Below, in pieces: positions 17,911 through 28,222 of a stretch of 64,000 nt of DNA. Position 1 is the first letter of the stretch, and every line of letters starts with the position of its first letter. A program made the translations under genes and the position numbers. The notes under the pieces are model-generated. The model saw only the letters and a program-made list of their open reading frames with translations. It was not told where the DNA came from and made no database searches. Origin of the DNA: Stenotrophomonas maltophilia (GTDB lineage Bacteria > Pseudomonadota > Gammaproteobacteria > Xanthomonadales > Xanthomonadaceae); NCBI RefSeq assembly GCF_002799245.1, contig NZ_NEQV01000006.1:62001-126000 (forward strand), written 5' to 3'.

Positions 17911-18899
17911 AGCAGGAACAGTTCGTCGCCCGCTACCAGCAGGAATGGCAGGACCTGGAACACTGGCTGCTGCTGCGCGCCAGCGCCTCGCGCCACAAGC
18001 GCCGCAAGGCCAGCGAGCTGGCACTGGACGACACCGCCTTCCCGCAGCGCTACCGGCGCCTGTGCCAGCAGTTGGCGCTGGCCCGCGAGCGCGGCTACAG
18101 CCCACAGCTGGTGCAGCGCCTGCAGCAGTTGATGCAGCAGGGCCACAGCGTGCTGTACCGCACGCCGCCGACGCGCTGGCGCAGTGCATTGGAATTCCTG
18201 GTGGCCGACTTCCCGCTGCTGGTGCGCAGCCAGGCGCGCAGCATGTGGGTGGCGCTGGCGATGTTCGCGCTGCCGGCGGTGGCCTGCTTCGTGCTGGTGC
18301 AGATTTACCCGGACCTGATCCACATGGTGATGGACAACCGCCAGATCGCCGAGATGGAGCGCATGTACGACCCCGCCGCCGAGCGCCTGGGACGCGACAG
18401 CGGCACCGATTGGATGATGTTCGGCCACTACATCCTGAACAACATCAGCATCGCCCTGCGTACCTTCGCCAGCGGCCTGCTGGCCGGTCTGGGCACGCTG
18501 CTGGTGCTGCTGTTCAACGGCGTGATCATCGGCTCGGTGGCCGGCCACCTGCAGCACATCGGCCATGGTGATCCGTTCTGGCGCTTCGTTGCAGGCCACG
18601 GTGCCTTCGAACTGACCGCGATCGTGATCGCCGGCGGTGCCGGCCTGCAGCTGGGCATGAAACTACTGGCACCGGGCCGGCGCAGCCGCCTGGATGCACT
18701 GGTCGAGGGCGGTCGCATCGGTGCCCGCCTGTGCCTGGGCGTGGCGTTCATGCTGCTGGTGGCCGCGTTCATCGAGGCCTTCTGGTCGTCGATTGCCGAG
18801 GTGCCGGCGTGGGGCAAGTTCAGCGTGGCGGGCATGCTGTGGGCCGGTGTGCTGCTGTGGCTGTGGCGCGGCGGACGCGGAGGTGGCAATGCGCATTGA
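17907..18899 (+). CDS. stage II sporulation protein M-like (SpoIIM/DUF95) membrane protein
   Basis: A 330-residue integral membrane protein. The ATG at 17907 overlaps the RDD stop (ATGA); an in-frame extension upstream lies inside the RDD gene and is rejected. The N-terminal third is soluble and helical (QFVARYQQEWQDLEHWLLLRA). The rest has about five membrane segments in the SpoIIM/DUF95 pattern, including MFGHYILNNISIALRTFASGLLAGLGTLLVLLFNG and GHGAFELTAIVIAGGAGLQLG. Bacteria that do not sporulate keep this family in MoxR-linked envelope operons, as here. Confidence 0.88.
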   Translation: MKQEQFVARYQQEWQDLEHWLLLRASASRHKRRKASELALDDTAFPQRYRRLCQQLALARERGYSPQLVQRLQQLMQQGHSVLYRTPPTRWRSALEFLVADFPLLVRSQARSMWVALAMFALPAVACFVLVQIYPDLIHMVMDNRQIAEMERMYDPAAERLGRDSGTDWMMFGHYILNNISIALRTFASGLLAGLGTLLVLLFNGVIIGSVAGHLQHIGHGDPFWRFVAGHGAFELTAIVIAGGAGLQLGMKLLAPGRRSRLDALVEGGRIGARLCLGVAFMLLVAAFIEAFWSSIAEVPAWGKFSVAGMLWAGVLLWLWRGGRGGGNAH

Positions 18900-20505
18900 C
18901 CGCCTGGACGTGGTGCTGCGCGCACGCAGTGGCTGGGAAGCGATGGAGCTGGGCAGCGCCCTGTCGCGCCGCCACGCACGCGCGGCATGGGGCAGCTGGC
19001 TGCTGGCCAGCGCACCGCTGTTCGTGATCTTCAATGCGCTGGGCTGGTGGCTGGATGCATTCGGCTGGGCCTGGCTGGCGATGTGGTGGTGCAAGCCACT
19101 GTTCGAACGTGCGCCGCTGTACGTGCTGTCGCGCGGCATCTTTGGTGAGCCGGTGGGCACGCTGGCGGCCCTGCGCGCGCAGCGCAGCTGGGGCAACTCA
19201 GGATTCTGGGGCTACCTGGGCTGGCGCCGTTTCAGCCTGCTGCGCAGCCTGTGCCTGCCGGTGAACCTGCTGGAAGGCAACGCGCCGGCCCAGCGCGGTG
19301 CACGCCGCCGTGCGGTAGCGGCCGGTGCCGCGGGCGCCGCTGCCGTGCTGACGGTGGCCTGCATGGCCTTTGAAGTGGTGCTGGTGTCCGGTGCGATCGG
19401 CGCAGTGTTCATGTTCATGCCGCTGGAGCTGATGTCCGAATCGTGGCGCGCCGCATGGGACATGATCGGCCAGGACACGCCCGCCTGGGCGCGGGCGGGC
19501 TTCAACCTGGCGTGCTGGCTGGCATCGGCGCTGATCGGGCCGTTCTATGTCGGCGCCGGCTTCGGCCTGTACTTGAACCGGCGGACGCAGATGGAGGCCT
19601 GGGACGTGGAGATCGCGCTGCGCCGCCTGCGCGAGCGGCTGCTGCCGGCGGCGTCGAGCCTGGCCCTGCTGCTGTGCCTTGCCCTGCCACTGGCCTCCGC
19701 GCCGGTGCATGCGCAGAACGCGCGGTCGATCGCCACCGAAGCCCACGATGCCGAAGAGGACGAAGACAGCGCGGAAGAGCCGGCCACCGCGGCCAACGAC
19801 CCGGCCAATGCGCCGGCGATGATCTTCGGTACGGCGCCGGTGGACACCGCCGGTTTCCGTCAGGCGGTGAACCGCGCCTATGAAGATCCGCTGCAGCGCC
19901 CGACCCGCCAGGTCACGCGCTGGAAGCCGATCGAACAGGCCGGGGAAAAGAAGAAGGAAGACACGTCGCCGCAAGGCGACGGCAGCAACAAGAGCGATCG
20001 CAGCAACCGCAAGGCCAGCATCGCGTGGCTGGCGCGCCTGGCCGAGTGGGGCCTGTGGGGCCTGCTGGGCGTCCTGCTGCTGGTGCTGCTGTTGACCGCA
20101 CGGCTGTGGTTGCCGTGGCTGCGCGGCAGTGGCCGGCGCAAGGCCGAAGCCGCACCGCAGGTGGTGGAGGAACAGGTGGAACTGCCGGTCGTGCTGCCGC
20201 CGGACGTGGCCACCCAGGCCGGCCTGCTGTGGGACCAGGGCCGGCCGCGGCAGGCGCTGGCCCTGCTGTACCGCGCCAGCGTGCGCACGGTGGGCGAACG
20301 CAGTGGCATCGCGCTTCCACCCGGGGCCACCGAAGCGCAATGCCTGCGCGCCTCGCGGCGCATGCCCGATGCCACCGACCGTGACCTGTTCGCGCGCATC
20401 GTGCGCATGTGGCAGTACGCCGCCTACGGTGGCCGCCTGCCCAGCCGCGCCGATTTCGATGCGTTGGCCGCTACCCTGCGCCAGCAGTACAGGTGGCTGG
20501 CATGA
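18889..20505 (+). CDS. DUF4129 domain membrane protein of MoxR operon
   Basis: A 538-residue protein. The ATG at 18889 has a good Shine-Dalgarno (GGAGGTG) and overlaps the previous gene by 11 bases. The N-terminal half has several membrane segments (AAAVLTVACMAFEVVLVSGAIGAVFMFM and others). A charged low-complexity linker around residues 280-305 (DAEEDEDSAEEPATAAND) follows, then another membrane segment (WGLLGVLLLVLLLTARL) and a C-terminal DUF4129 domain ending in RMWQYAAYGGRLPSRADFDALA. DUF4129 resembles a partner domain of transglutaminase/MoxR systems; the biochemical role is unknown. Confidence 0.85.
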   Translation: MRIDRLDVVLRARSGWEAMELGSALSRRHARAAWGSWLLASAPLFVIFNALGWWLDAFGWAWLAMWWCKPLFERAPLYVLSRGIFGEPVGTLAALRAQRSWGNSGFWGYLGWRRFSLLRSLCLPVNLLEGNAPAQRGARRRAVAAGAAGAAAVLTVACMAFEVVLVSGAIGAVFMFMPLELMSESWRAAWDMIGQDTPAWARAGFNLACWLASALIGPFYVGAGFGLYLNRRTQMEAWDVEIALRRLRERLLPAASSLALLLCLALPLASAPVHAQNARSIATEAHDAEEDEDSAEEPATAANDPANAPAMIFGTAPVDTAGFRQAVNRAYEDPLQRPTRQVTRWKPIEQAGEKKKEDTSPQGDGSNKSDRSNRKASIAWLARLAEWGLWGLLGVLLLVLLLTARLWLPWLRGSGRRKAEAAPQVVEEQVELPVVLPPDVATQAGLLWDQGRPRQALALLYRASVRTVGERSGIALPPGATEAQCLRASRRMPDATDRDLFARIVRMWQYAAYGGRLPSRADFDALAATLRQQYRWLA

Positions 20506-21682
20506 GCCCGCGCCTGTTCTGGTCGCTGCTGCTGGGTGGGTTGGTGCTGTTCGGCGTACCGCTGACGATCCTTTACCTGCGCACGCATGAACGGGTGACC
20601 GAGACCGTGCAGCTGCCGCCGCAGGGCGAAGCCGGCTATAACCCGCTGTACGTGCTCGGCCAGGCGTTGCGCGCTGATGGCATCGACGTGCACTCGCTGC
20701 CCCGGCTGGACCTGCAGCAGATGACGCTGGGTCCGCACGATACGGTGGTGCTGCTGCAGGACAGCAGCGAACTGCCGGCGCCGGCGGCCACGGCCCTGCT
20801 GGACTGGGTCGGAGGCGGTGGCCATCTGCTGGTGCGCACGCCGCCGCCCGCCGAGGACGACGCCAGCAGCACGCAGGGTCCGCTGCTGGACCAGCTGGGC
20901 GTGGACAGCCTGTACCAGCACAGCAACTGCCAGCCGTTCCACGTCATCGATGATCCCAATCACGTGGAGTTCTGTGGTGGCCGCCGCTTCACGCTGGGCT
21001 TTGCCGCCGGTACGCAGGCCGAGCGACGCTGGGGCAACGAGCGCAGCCTGGTGTTCGCGCGACTGCGCCATGGCCAGGGCAAGGTAAGCGTGCTGGCCGA
21101 CATGGAGTTCATGCGCGGCGAGGTGGATTCGCCGACGGCGCGCCTGGCGTCGGCTGCGGGCAGGGCCAGCGACGGCCTGCACGATCTCTCGCACCGCGAC
21201 CTGACCCGTTACCTGCTCGATCCGAACTACGGCAAGGGCGCATTCTGGCTGGTGTACGCCAGCCGCCCGCCGTCACTGTGGGCGCGCCTGTTCTACCAGG
21301 GCTGGCCGTTGTGGGCGCCGCTGCTGCTGGCCCTGCTGGGCTGGTTGTGGGGCCGCTCGCAGCGCTTCGGCAGCCGCGTGCCGTCGCCGGTGCTGGAACG
21401 CCGCTCGCTGCTGGAACACGTGCGTGCCAGCGGCGAACTGCTGCTGCGTTTCGGCCACGGCGTGCGCCTGTACGACGCCGTGCTCGCCCTGTTCCTGCAT
21501 CGCCTGCGCCTACGCGCACCGGTGGCCGCCGCACTGGATGGTGCGCCACGCGAACAGGCCATCGCCGAGCTGCTGAAGTGGCCGCAAGGCCGCGTTGCCA
21601 GCGCGCTCACGCCCCCTCCGCCGCACGATTCCTCCGCCCTGCGCGAGCGCATCCGCTTGCTGCTCCAGATGAGATCCCTGCT

Positions 21683-21686
<4 letters not shown>
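20502..21686 (+). CDS. DUF4350 domain protein of MoxR operon
   Basis: A 394-residue protein. The ATG at 20502 overlaps the DUF4129 stop. An N-terminal membrane anchor (LFWSLLLGGLVLFGVPLTILYL) is followed by a DUF4350-type region with the NPLYVLGQALRADGIDVHSL start and a Rossmann-like middle (TVVLLQDSSELPAPAATALLDWVGGGGHLLVRTP). A second membrane segment near residue 265 (GWPLWAPLLLALLGWLWG) precedes a cytosolic C-terminal helical tail. DUF4350 commonly neighbours MoxR and DUF58. Function not established. Confidence 0.85.
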
Positions 21687-22665
<979 letters not shown>

Positions 22666-22669
<4 letters not shown>

Positions 22670-23964
22670 GGCCGGCCCCGCTGCTGCTGGCGCTGCTGCT
22701 GGCCTGGGCTGCCCTGGGCGGCCTGGTGCTGGGCGGGTGGCTGCCGCGCTGGAGCTGGGCGCTGGCCGCCATGGCCATCGCGCTGCCAGCGCTGGCCGAC
22801 CTGTGGCGGCAGGCGCGGCGTCCGTCGCCACAGGTGCAACGCGAGCTGCCCGAGGCGCTGGCGCTGGGCGTGCGCCGCGAGGCCGCGCTGCGGCTGCAGG
22901 CCGGACAATCGATGACGGTGCAGGTGTTCGACCTGGTCCCCGGCGGCTGGCCGCTGGAATCGCTGCCGCAGCGCGTGCACCTGCAGGCCGGCAGCGCCTC
23001 CACCCTGCACTATCACCTGCAGCCGCTGCAGCGTGGGCACTACCGCTTCGAAGGCGTGCACCTGCGCATGCGCTCGCCGTGGCGCCTGTGGTGGCAGCAA
23101 CGCACGCTGCCGCCGGCGCTGGATGTGCGGGTCTATCCGAACTTCGTACCGCTCACCCGGTTTGCGTTGTTCAGTGCCGACCAGGCCTCGCGGCTGGTCG
23201 GTGCGCACGTGAAGCGCCGCCGTGGTGAAGGCACCGACTTCCACCAGATGCGCGAATACCGCATCGGCGACAGCCTGCGCCAGCTCGACTGGAAGGCCAC
23301 CGCGCGTGCGCGCAAGCTGATCTCGCGCGAATACCAGGACGAGAAGAACCAGCAGCTGCTGCTGATGCTCGACAGTGGCCGGCGCATGCTGGCCAGCGAA
23401 GGCGGACTGTCGCACTTCGATCATGCATTGAACGCCTCGCTGGTGGTGGCCTACCTGGCGCTGCGCCAGGGCGACGCCGCCGGCCTGTTCGCTGCCGGTG
23501 GCGAGCGACGCTGGGTGGCGCCGCAGCGCGGCATGGGCACGGTCGAGCACCTGCTGCGCGCCAGCTACGACCTGCAGCCGCGTGCGGTGGCCACCGACTA
23601 CCTGGCCGCCGCCACCGAAGTGTCGCTGCGCCAGCGCCGGCGTGCGCTGGTGATGCTGGTCAGCAACGTGCGCGACGAGGACATCGAAGACCTGCTGGCG
23701 GCGGTGCGCCTGCTGCAGCGGCGCCACCTGGTGTGCGTGGCCAGCCTGCGCGAGCGCGAACTGGACGCCGTGTTCGAGCAAGAGGTGCAGACGCTGGAGG
23801 ATGCCACCCAGGCCGGTGCCGCTGCGCTGTACCTGCAGCAGCGCGCGAAGGCGCACGACGCGCTGCGCAGCGAGAAGGTGATGGTGCTGGACGTGACCGC
23901 CGACGCCCTGCCCGGCGCGCTGGTGGAGCGCTACCTGGCGGTGAAGCGTGAAGGATTGCTCTGA
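22666..23964 (+). CDS. DUF58 (VWA-like) domain protein, MoxR partner
   Basis: A 432-residue protein. Two N-terminal hydrophobic helices (LLLALLLAWAALGGLVLGGW, WALAAMAIALPALADL) anchor it. A beta-rich extracytoplasmic part follows, then the DUF58 signature GEGTDFHQMREYRIGDSLRQLDWKATARARKLISREY. A VWA-like fold has a metal-site-like DSGRRM (LLLMLDSGRRML). It is the last gene of the operon and its ATG overlaps the MoxR stop. It probably works as the substrate-facing partner of the MoxR ATPase. Confidence 0.9.
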
Positions 23965-23981
23965 TACCAACGATCGCTCTG

Positions 23982-24072
23982 GTAGGTGCCAACCTTGGTT
24001 GGCACGAAACCCACAGCGCCGACCAAGGTCGGCATCTACCAACGGCGATTGCCGGCCAGCGGCCGGCACTAC
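23982..24072. repeat. cluster of three SMAG-type repeats
   Basis: An inverted dimer (23982-24005 plus, GTAGGTGCCAACCTTGGTTG.. and 24018-24039 minus, GCCGACCAAGGTCGGCATCTAC) is followed by a GCCGGCCAGC unit ending in CTAC (24051-24072). It separates the converging DUF58 and glutathionylspermidine synthase-like genes. Confidence 0.85.
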
Positions 24073-24086
24073 CCGCCCTGCCACCG

Positions 24087-25265
24087 TCAGACGTAGATCC
24101 GCGTCGGCGCCTCATCGACGATCGCGTGCGGCACGAAGCGCGCACTGTCGCGGGTGATCGCGCTGTCGTCCTCGCGGATGCCGATGCCGCAGGCGTGGTC
24201 GCCTACCACCCAGCTGCCGATCAGCGGGTAACCGCCTTCGAAGCGGGTGAGCGGATGGGCGCGCTGGATGATCGCCGGACCGTCATAGGGCCCGTCGCTG
24301 CGCTGGGTGCTGCCATCGGCCAGGTGCATCTCGATGTTGGCACCCTCGCGCGAGAACAGCGGCTTGCGCACCCAGCCCGACGCCAGCGTGCTGCCGTCAT
24401 CGAAGTGCGCTTCCAGCAGGTTCGGATGGCCGACGTTGCGCTGCCACAGCAGCGGCAGGATGCCCTTGTTGCTCAGCACTGCCTTCCAGGCCGGTTCCAG
24501 CAGCTGCACGCCCGAGCCCGGCAGCGCGCGGCCAAACTCTTCCGCCATCAGGTCTTCCAGCGGGTACAGCTTGAACAGCGTGCCGATCACCGAATCGTCC
24601 AGCGCGGTGAAGCGGCCGTCCTCGGACAGGCCGATGTCCTCGATGGCGATGGCCTGGCCATGCAGGCCGGCCTGCGAGGCGCAGTCGCGCAGGTAATCCA
24701 CGGTGCCACGGTCTTCTTCGGAGCTGCCCACCGCGCTGAAGTACAGCGGCGGCGGCAGCTGCGTGGCCAGTTCGCCGAAGCGCTCGACCAGCGCCTCGTG
24801 GATCGCATTGAACTGGTCGGCGTGCTGCGGCAGGCGACCGGCATTGCGCTGGTCTTCCAGCCACTGCCACTGGAAGAAGCTGGCCTCGAACAGCGAGGTC
24901 GGCGTGTCGTAGTTCAGTTCGTACAGCTTGGCCGGGCCGGTACCGTCATAGGCCAGATCCAGGCGGCCATAGAGGTGCGGCTGGCGCTGGCGCCAGCTGT
25001 CGGCGATCCAGTCGCGGAAATGCGGCGGAATCGCCAGCTGGTCCATCAAGCGTTCGCTGCCGATGACATCGCCGACCAGATCCAGCGCCATCTGGTGCAG
25101 CTCGGCGCTGGGGTCTTCGATGTCCTGTTCGATCTGGCGCAGGGTGAAGGCGTAATACGCGCTCTCATCCCAGTACGGCTGGCCGTCGATGGTGTGGAAG
25201 CGGAAACCCGCTTCTTCCGCGCGGGCCCGCCACTGGGCACGCGCGTCAATCCGGATGCGCTGCAT
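24087..25265 (-). CDS. glutathionylspermidine synthase family protein (YgiC-like)
   Basis: A 392-residue ATP-grasp enzyme of the glutathionylspermidine synthase preATP-grasp family, related to E. coli YgiC/YjfC. The start MQRIRIDARAQW at 25265 was chosen; the upstream extension is Ala-rich noise overlapping the next gene. Characteristic stretches are DESAYYAFTLRQIEQDIEDPSAELHQMALDLV, ELNYDTPTSLFEASFFQWQWLED, SEEDRGTVDYLRDCA, NKGILPLLWQRN and KPLFSREGANIEM. It lacks the amidase half of E. coli Gsp and its amine substrate is unknown. Seven bases separate it from the DUF1190 gene upstream. Confidence 0.9.
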   Translation of the reverse strand: MQRIRIDARAQWRARAEEAGFRFHTIDGQPYWDESAYYAFTLRQIEQDIEDPSAELHQMALDLVGDVIGSERLMDQLAIPPHFRDWIADSWRQRQPHLYGRLDLAYDGTGPAKLYELNYDTPTSLFEASFFQWQWLEDQRNAGRLPQHADQFNAIHEALVERFGELATQLPPPLYFSAVGSSEEDRGTVDYLRDCASQAGLHGQAIAIEDIGLSEDGRFTALDDSVIGTLFKLYPLEDLMAEEFGRALPGSGVQLLEPAWKAVLSNKGILPLLWQRNVGHPNLLEAHFDDGSTLASGWVRKPLFSREGANIEMHLADGSTQRSDGPYDGPAIIQRAHPLTRFEGGYPLIGSWVVGDHACGIGIREDDSAITRDSARFVPHAIVDEAPTRIYV

Positions 25266-25272
25266 GGTTCGA

Positions 25273-25845
25273 TCAGCCGCCGTAGCTGCCGCTGGTGCTG
25301 CGGCGTTCGCTGCTGTTGCCGAAGCCGCCGCGGCTGGCGGTGACCGCACGGTTCGGCTCGCTGGTCACCGGGGCCAGGCCTGCCTTGCCCGCGCCGATGC
25401 CGCTGGCGGTGTTCAGCCCACCGCTTCCGCCCGGGGCCGGGCGCGCCCAACCGGCGCTCTTGTCCTGGTAGGCAGGCGACGCGGCCGGCGCCTGCGGGGC
25501 CAGGCCGCCGCGGTTGCTCAGCATCTGCGACATGAAGAAGCCCATCATCATCGGGCCGATGAACGAGGTACCGGCCGAGGTGTGCTGCTGCACGCACTGC
25601 TCCGGCTTGTAGTCCTTCTCGCAGGCTTCCTTGCTGGCGTATTTCGGCGCCGCATCGGCGGCCTGCTTCTGCGCTTCGGCGAAGGCGTTGCGGCACGACG
25701 ACGGATCGCCGGTAGCCTCGGTGCAGGACTCGACCGAGGTATACAGGCCTTCCTGCACCTTCACCTCCGGCTCCTTCTGGCAGGCGGTGAACAGCAGCGG
25801 CGCGGCGCTCATCAGCAGCAGCGCAGTGGTGCGGGAACGTTTCAT
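25273..25845 (-). CDS. DUF1190 (YgiB-like) lipoprotein
   Basis: A 190-residue DUF1190/UPF0441 protein. The ATG at 25845 gives a signal with lipobox LFTAC. The conserved Cys-rich segment is VESCTEATGDPSSCRNAFAEAQKQA, then YASKEACEKDYKPEQC, followed by a membrane-like stretch (FIGPMMMGFFMSQML) and a Gly/Ser-rich tail. It is encoded directly upstream of the YgiC-like ATP-grasp gene, the same ygiB-ygiC pairing as in enterobacteria. Function unknown. Confidence 0.87.
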   Translation of the reverse strand: MKRSRTTALLLMSAAPLLFTACQKEPEVKVQEGLYTSVESCTEATGDPSSCRNAFAEAQKQAADAAPKYASKEACEKDYKPEQCVQQHTSAGTSFIGPMMMGFFMSQMLSNRGGLAPQAPAASPAYQDKSAGWARPAPGGSGGLNTASGIGAGKAGLAPVTSEPNRAVTASRGGFGNSSERRSTSGSYGG

Positions 25846-25983
25846 GGCCTCATGCCCTGTATGCGGATCAATGCCCCAATGATGCCAAATCCGGGCCAGC
25901 AACCGGAATCGGCAAAGCGGGAAAGATGAACGGACTTTCATTTTCGTCGTTCCCCATCATCCACGCATGGCGTGAGATCCATC

Positions 25984-26007
25984 GTGTCGACCAAGGTCGA
26001 CACCTAC
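25984..26007 (-). repeat. SMAG-type (GTAG) repeat
   Basis: On the minus strand, GTAG then GTGTCGACC-TT-GGTCGACA. A degenerate CATCCACGCATGGCGTG unit lies just before it at 25958-25980. Confidence 0.75.
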
Positions 26008-26056
26008 CAAGAGCAGAGCGCTGGCCCCGACAGATCGCAGGAAACTGTCGAAGGCC

Positions 26057-26150
26057 GGGTGGGTCCGGTTGCGGGGGCGTGAGCGCCATGGATGGCGCGA
26101 CCGAGGCTACATGGACGTACTTGCGCCGTCCCCCGCAGCCGGACCCACCC
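26057..26150. repeat. 94-nt imperfect hairpin element with nested palindrome
   Basis: Arms 26057-26077 and 26130-26150 are inverted repeats matching at 20 of 21 positions (start GGGTGGGTCCGG). The 52-nt loop contains a perfect nested palindrome GCGCCAT-GG-ATGGCGC (26083-26098). It lies upstream of ilvD, outside the coding frame chosen. It looks like a mobile palindromic element or a structured leader; I cannot name the family with certainty. Confidence 0.6.
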
Positions 26151-26308
26151 CGCCATCCCACGGAGCGCCCGCCTTTGACGTTGCCGTTGCTTCGGCGGGT
26201 GCCGGGCGCAGCCCGGCCGGACCAGCTCCGGTGGTTGCAGCAGCAACCGAAAAAATTGGCCATGATCGGCTGACCCCCACGTCGTACGGCCCGCCCGTTC
26301 CGCCAGCC

Positions 26309-28147
26309 ATGCCCGAATACCGTTCCCGCACCTCCACCGCCGGCCGCAACATGGCCGGCGCCCGCGCCCTGTGGCGTGCCACCGGCATGAAGGACGGCGA
26401 CTTCCACAAGCCGATCATCGCCATCGCCAACTCCTTCACCCAGTTCGTACCCGGCCATGTGCACCTGAAGGACCTCGGCCAGCTGGTCGCGCGCGAGATC
26501 GAACAGGTCGGCGGCGTCGCCAAGGAATTCAACACCATCGCCGTGGACGACGGCATCGCGATGGGCCACGACGGCATGCTGTATTCGCTGCCCAGCCGCG
26601 AAATCATCGCCGACGCCGTGGAATACATGGTCAACGCGCACTGCGCCGACGCGCTGGTGTGCATTTCCAACTGCGACAAGATCACCCCCGGCATGCTGAT
26701 GGCCGCGCTGCGCCTCAACATCCCGGTGGTGTTCGTTTCCGGCGGGCCGATGGAAGCGGGCAAGACCAAGCTGTCCGAGCACAAGCTGGACCTGGTCGAT
26801 GCAATGGTGGTGGCCGCCGATGACAGTGCCTCCGATGAGAAGGTGGCAGCCTTCGAACGCAGCGCCTGCCCCACCTGCGGCTCCTGCTCGGGCATGTTCA
26901 CCGCCAACTCGATGAACTGCCTGACCGAAGCGCTGGGCCTGTCACTGCCCGGCAACGGCACCACGCTGGCCACCCATGCCGACCGCGAAGCGCTGTTCCG
27001 CCGCGCCGGCCGCCTGATCGTCGAACTCTGCCACCGCTGGTATGGCGGCGAAGACCCGAGCGCGCTGCCGCGCGGTATCGCCACCCAGGCCGCGTTCGCC
27101 AACGCGATGACCCTGGACATCGCCATGGGCGGTTCCACCAACACCATCCTGCATCTGCTGGCCGCCGCGCAGGAAGCGGAGGTCGACTTCGACCTGACCC
27201 ACATTGACGCGCTGTCGCGGCGCGTGCCGCAGCTGTGCAAGGTGGCACCGAACACGCCGAAGTACCACATCGAGGATGTGCACCGCGCCGGTGGCGTGTT
27301 CGGCATCCTGGGTGAACTGGACCGCGCCGGCCTGCTCGATGCCACGGTGCCGACCGTGCACAGCACCAGCCTGGCCGAAGCGCTGGAACGCTGGGACGTG
27401 GTGCGCAGTGACAACGACATCCTGCACACCTTCTTCAAGGCCGGCCCGGCCGGCATTCCCACCCAGGAGGCCTTCAGCCAGGCCACGCGCTGGCCGACGC
27501 TGGACGTGGACCGCGCCGAGGGCTGCATCCGCTCGCTGCAGCATGCGTATTCACTGGAAGGCGGCCTCGCCGTGCTGCGCGGCAATCTGGCCGTGGATGG
27601 CTGCGTAGTGAAGACCGCCGGCGTGGACGAATCCATCCATGTGTTCGAAGGCCCGGCGCGCGTCTACGAAAGCCAGGACGCCGCCGTCGCCGGCATCCTC
27701 GCTGACGAGGTGCAACCGGGCGAGGTGGTGGTGATCCGCTACGAAGGGCCGAAAGGCGGCCCGGGCATGCAGGAGATGCTGTACCCGACCAGCTACCTGA
27801 AATCGAAGGGACTGGGCAAGCAGTGTGCATTGCTGACGGATGGCCGTTTCTCCGGCGGTACGTCGGGCCTGTCGATCGGCCATGTCTCGCCGGAAGCCGC
27901 CAGCGGCGGCGTCATCGGCCTGGTGGAGAACGGCGACCGCATCCGCATCGACATCCCCGCCCGCCGCATCGACCTGCTGCTGGATGAGGCCACGCTGGCC
28001 CAGCGCCGCACCGACGCCGATACACGCGGCTGGAAGCCGCGTGCGCCGCGACCGCGCAAGGTCACCAGCGCACTGAAAGCCTACGCCCTGCTCGCCACCA
28101 GCGCCGACAAGGGCGCCGTACGCAACACCGCGTTGCTGGGCGACTAA
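26309..28147 (+). CDS. ilvD: dihydroxy-acid dehydratase
   Basis: A 612-residue IlvD, the iron-sulfur dehydratase giving 2-oxoisovalerate and 2-oxo-3-methylvalerate in valine, leucine and isoleucine synthesis. The start [26 protein letters not shown] matches the family N-terminus, so the long upstream extension is rejected. Cluster and active-site cysteines are in [14 protein letters not shown] and [21 protein letters not shown]. The C-terminal [29 protein letters not shown] is diagnostic. It stands alone and converges on dinG across a perfect 30-bp hairpin. Confidence 0.98.
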   Translation: MPEYRSRTSTAGRNMAGARALWRATGMKDGDFHKPIIAIANSFTQFVPGHVHLKDLGQLVAREIEQVGGVAKEFNTIAVDDGIAMGHDGMLYSLPSREIIADAVEYMVNAHCADALVCISNCDKITPGMLMAALRLNIPVVFVSGGPMEAGKTKLSEHKLDLVDAMVVAADDSASDEKVAAFERSACPTCGSCSGMFTANSMNCLTEALGLSLPGNGTTLATHADREALFRRAGRLIVELCHRWYGGEDPSALPRGIATQAAFANAMTLDIAMGGSTNTILHLLAAAQEAEVDFDLTHIDALSRRVPQLCKVAPNTPKYHIEDVHRAGGVFGILGELDRAGLLDATVPTVHSTSLAEALERWDVVRSDNDILHTFFKAGPAGIPTQEAFSQATRWPTLDVDRAEGCIRSLQHAYSLEGGLAVLRGNLAVDGCVVKTAGVDESIHVFEGPARVYESQDAAVAGILADEVQPGEVVVIRYEGPKGGPGMQEMLYPTSYLKSKGLGKQCALLTDGRFSGGTSGLSIGHVSPEAASGGVIGLVENGDRIRIDIPARRIDLLLDEATLAQRRTDADTRGWKPRAPRPRKVTSALKAYALLATSADKGAVRNTALLGD

Positions 28148-28149
28148 GC

Positions 28150-28222
28150 AAAAAGGGGACGGAGGGGATTAAGTCGTTTCTGCCATAGCCGAAAACGACT
28201 TAATCCCCTCCGTCCCCTTTTT
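28150..28222. terminator. perfect 30-bp palindrome of the GGGGACGGAGGGG repeat family, likely bidirectional terminator
   Basis: Left arm 28150-28179 and right arm 28193-28222 are perfect inverted repeats around a 13-base loop. The ends are AAAAA on one side and TTTTT(T) on the other, so both converging genes (ilvD and dinG) meet a GC stem followed by a U run. The arm sequence is the same family as 43557-43586 and the ends of the RAYT element at 44744 and 45594. Confidence 0.85.

Larger units (their letters stand above)
25846..26308. other. gene-free region upstream of ilvD
   Basis: These 463 bases separate the divergent DUF1190 gene and ilvD. They contain a degenerate and a good SMAG unit (25958-26007), the 94-nt hairpin (26057-26150) and about 150 bases of ilvD leader. 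The frame open through it is an upstream extension of ilvD without family similarity. No attenuator peptide rich in branched-chain residues was seen. Confidence 0.65.

Noticed and set aside
26069..26308. 80-codon N-terminal extension of ilvD
   Set aside because: It covers the 94-nt hairpin and shows no IlvD similarity. The family start is MPEYRSRTS at 26309.
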